NCBI GenBank assembly: GCA_009885185.1
Contig: VFLF01000516.1
Coordinates: forward strand, 1 to 7,030
Direction: 5' to 3'
From: Nitrosomonadales bacterium
GTDB taxonomy: Bacteria; Pseudomonadota; Gammaproteobacteria; Burkholderiales; SG8-41
Length of the DNA: 7,030 bases
Below, in pieces: positions 5,564 to 7,030 of the stretch. Positions within the stretch are counted from its first letter, which is position 1; every line of letters begins with the position of its first letter. The notes below the pieces were generated by a model. The model had not been told where the DNA came from and searched no databases. It saw only the letters and a program-made list of their open reading frames with translations. The position numbers and the translations under genes were made by a program.

Positions 5564-7030
5564 ATGCAACTGACTGGTGCAGAAATTGTTGTGCGCTGCC
5601 TGCAGGAAGAAGGGATCGAACACGTGTTCGGTTATCCCGGCGGCGCCGTGCTGTTCATTTACGACGAACTGTTCAAGCAGGACAAGGTCAAGCACGTGCT
5701 GGTGCGCCACGAGCAGGGCGCTTTGCATGCCGCCGACGGCTATGCACGCTCAACCAACAAGGTGGGCGTGGCGCTGGTCACTTCCGGCCCCGGCGTGACC
5801 AATGCCGTTACCGGCATTGCCACTGCGTATACCGATTCGATACCGCTGGTGGTGATTACCGGGCAGGTGCCCACCTACGCCATCGGCGAAGATGCGTTTC
5901 AGGAGTGCGATACGGTTGGCATTACCCGGCCCTGCGTCAAGCATAACTTTCTGGTGCGTAACGTTGAAGATATCGCGATTACCATCAAAAAAGCGTTTTA
6001 CATCGCGTCGACGGGTCGACCCGGCCCGGTGGTGGTGGATATACCCAAGGATGTAACGGCGGCCAAGACGGAATTTTCTTATCCCGCCAGCGTCAGCATG
6101 CGCTCTTATAACCCGGTGACCAAAGGCCATCCGGGGCAAATCAAGAAAGCAATTCAACTACTGGCCGGCGCGCAGCGCCCGATGATTTACACCGGCGGCG
6201 GCGTCATACTGGGCGAGGCAGCGGCGGAGCTGACCGAGCTGGTACGCAAGCTGGGATTCCCGTGCACCAATACGCTGATGGGTCTGGGCGGTTATCCCGC
6301 CACGGACCGCCAGTTCGTCGGCATGCTGGGTATGCACGGTACCTACGAAGCGAACCTCGCGATGCAGAATTGCGACGTGCTGTTCGCCATCGGCGCGCGT
6401 TTTGATGATCGCGTGATCGGCAACCCCAAGCATTTTTTCGATCCGAGGCGCACGATTATTCATATCGACGTCGATCCCTCGTCGATTTCCAAGCGCGTGA
6501 AAGTCGATGTGCCCATCGTCGGTAACGTGCGCGACGTGCTGAAAGAGTTCAACAAGCAGTTGGATGCCGTCAAGACGCGCATGGACGGGCCGGCGCTGAA
6601 AACGTGGTGGGCGCAGATCGAAGAATGGCGTGGCCGCGATTGTCTTAAATATGACCGCGCCAGCGCCATTATCAAACCGCAGTATGTGGTGCAAAAGCTC
6701 TACGAGATCACCAAGGGTGATGCCATCGTTACGTCAGACGTCGGTCAGCACCAGATGTGGGCGGCGCAGTTCTACAAATTTAACAAGCCGCGGCGCTGGA
6801 TCAATTCCGGCGGGCTGGGCACCATGGGCTTTGGTCTGCCGGCGGCGATGGGTGCGCAGATGGCGAATCCGAAATCGACGGTGGCTTGTGTCACGGGCGA
6901 GGCGTCGATACAGATGTGCATACAGGAGCTTTCGACCTGCAAGCAATACAAATTGCCGATTAAGGTCATCACGCTGAACAATCGCTACATGGGCATGGTG
7001 CGGCAGTGGCAGGAGTTCTTCCATGGCAAC
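5564..7030 (+). CDS. ilvI: Acetolactate synthase large (catalytic) subunit, C-terminus beyond window
   Basis: The ThDP-dependent catalytic subunit of acetohydroxyacid synthase. It makes 2-acetolactate from two pyruvates (valine/leucine branch) or 2-aceto-2-hydroxybutyrate from pyruvate and 2-oxobutyrate (isoleucine branch). The 489 visible residues are about 85% of a usual ~570. The N-terminal PYR domain carries [11 protein letters not shown] (20-30) and catalytic Glu50 in [16 protein letters not shown], then [15 protein letters not shown] and [16 protein letters not shown] central FAD-binding domain follows, with GARFDDRV. The C-terminal ThDP domain has [28 protein letters not shown] and the metal motif at 445-473, reading GEA...NN instead of the usual GDG...NN. 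Trp482 matches the herbicide-site Trp. ATG 5564 fits the family start MxLTGAEI, but its Shine-Dalgarno is weak (GGGA 5549-5552). ilvB is an equally used name. A regulatory subunit gene (ilvH) is expected downstream. Confidence 0.95.
   Translation, partial: MQLTGAEIVVRCLQEEGIEHVFGYPGGAVLFIYDELFKQDKVKHVLVRHEQGALHAADGYARSTNKVGVALVTSGPGVTNAVTGIATAYTDSIPLVVITGQVPTYAIGEDAFQECDTVGITRPCVKHNFLVRNVEDIAITIKKAFYIASTGRPGPVVVDIPKDVTAAKTEFSYPASVSMRSYNPVTKGHPGQIKKAIQLLAGAQRPMIYTGGGVILGEAAAELTELVRKLGFPCTNTLMGLGGYPATDRQFVGMLGMHGTYEANLAMQNCDVLFAIGARFDDRVIGNPKHFFDPRRTIIHIDVDPSSISKRVKVDVPIVGNVRDVLKEFNKQLDAVKTRMDGPALKTWWAQIEEWRGRDCLKYDRASAIIKPQYVVQKLYEITKGDAIVTSDVGQHQMWAAQFYKFNKPRRWINSGGLGTMGFGLPAAMGAQMANPKSTVACVTGEASIQMCIQELSTCKQYKLPIKVITLNNRYMGMVRQWQEFFHGN

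Overview
The window is an ordinary chromosomal stretch with no mobile, phage, CRISPR or RNA-gene signal. GC-rich sequence, the divergent pepA / lptF-lptG pair, and a sigma factor - DUF3619 - DUF3106 - RDD cluster placed head-to-head with an acetolactate synthase large subunit gene all point to a betaproteobacterium (Nitrosomonadales-like is a guess). The class assignment rests on remembered gene order and protein resemblance, not on a search.

Layout. (1) 1-1079, minus: the N-terminal ~72% of leucyl aminopeptidase pepA, cut by the left edge inside its NTDAEGR signature. (2) 1080-1157: a divergent intergenic region with a perfect 11-bp inverted repeat overlapping a plausible pepA promoter. (3) 1158-3304, plus: lptF and lptG, joined by an ATGA overlap; they encode the two membrane subunits of the LptB2FG lipopolysaccharide exporter. 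(4) 3305-3352: a short convergent gap with a nested stem structure. (5) 5251-3353, minus: a four-gene overlapping operon of an ECF-type sigma factor, a single-span membrane protein (DUF3619), an exported protein (DUF3106) and an RDD membrane protein. (6) 5252-5563: a 312-bp divergent regulatory region with candidate promoters both ways and a GC hairpin just before ilvI. (7) 5564-7030, plus: acetolactate synthase large subunit, cut by the right edge.

The most interesting part is the sigma-factor operon. Its layout (cytoplasmic sigma factor, one-span membrane protein with a cytoplasmic N-terminus, periplasmic helical protein, membrane protein) looks like a signal-transduction module of the sigma / anti-sigma / periplasmic sensor type. 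The middle genes, however, belong to domains of unknown function rather than known anti-sigma families. The sigma gene has no ATG, GTG or TTG where the family N-terminus begins; a CTG with a good Shine-Dalgarno sequence is the best start. The operon also carries C8, C7 and A8 homopolymer tracts inside coding sequence. These are sequence observations; the regulatory interpretation is inference.
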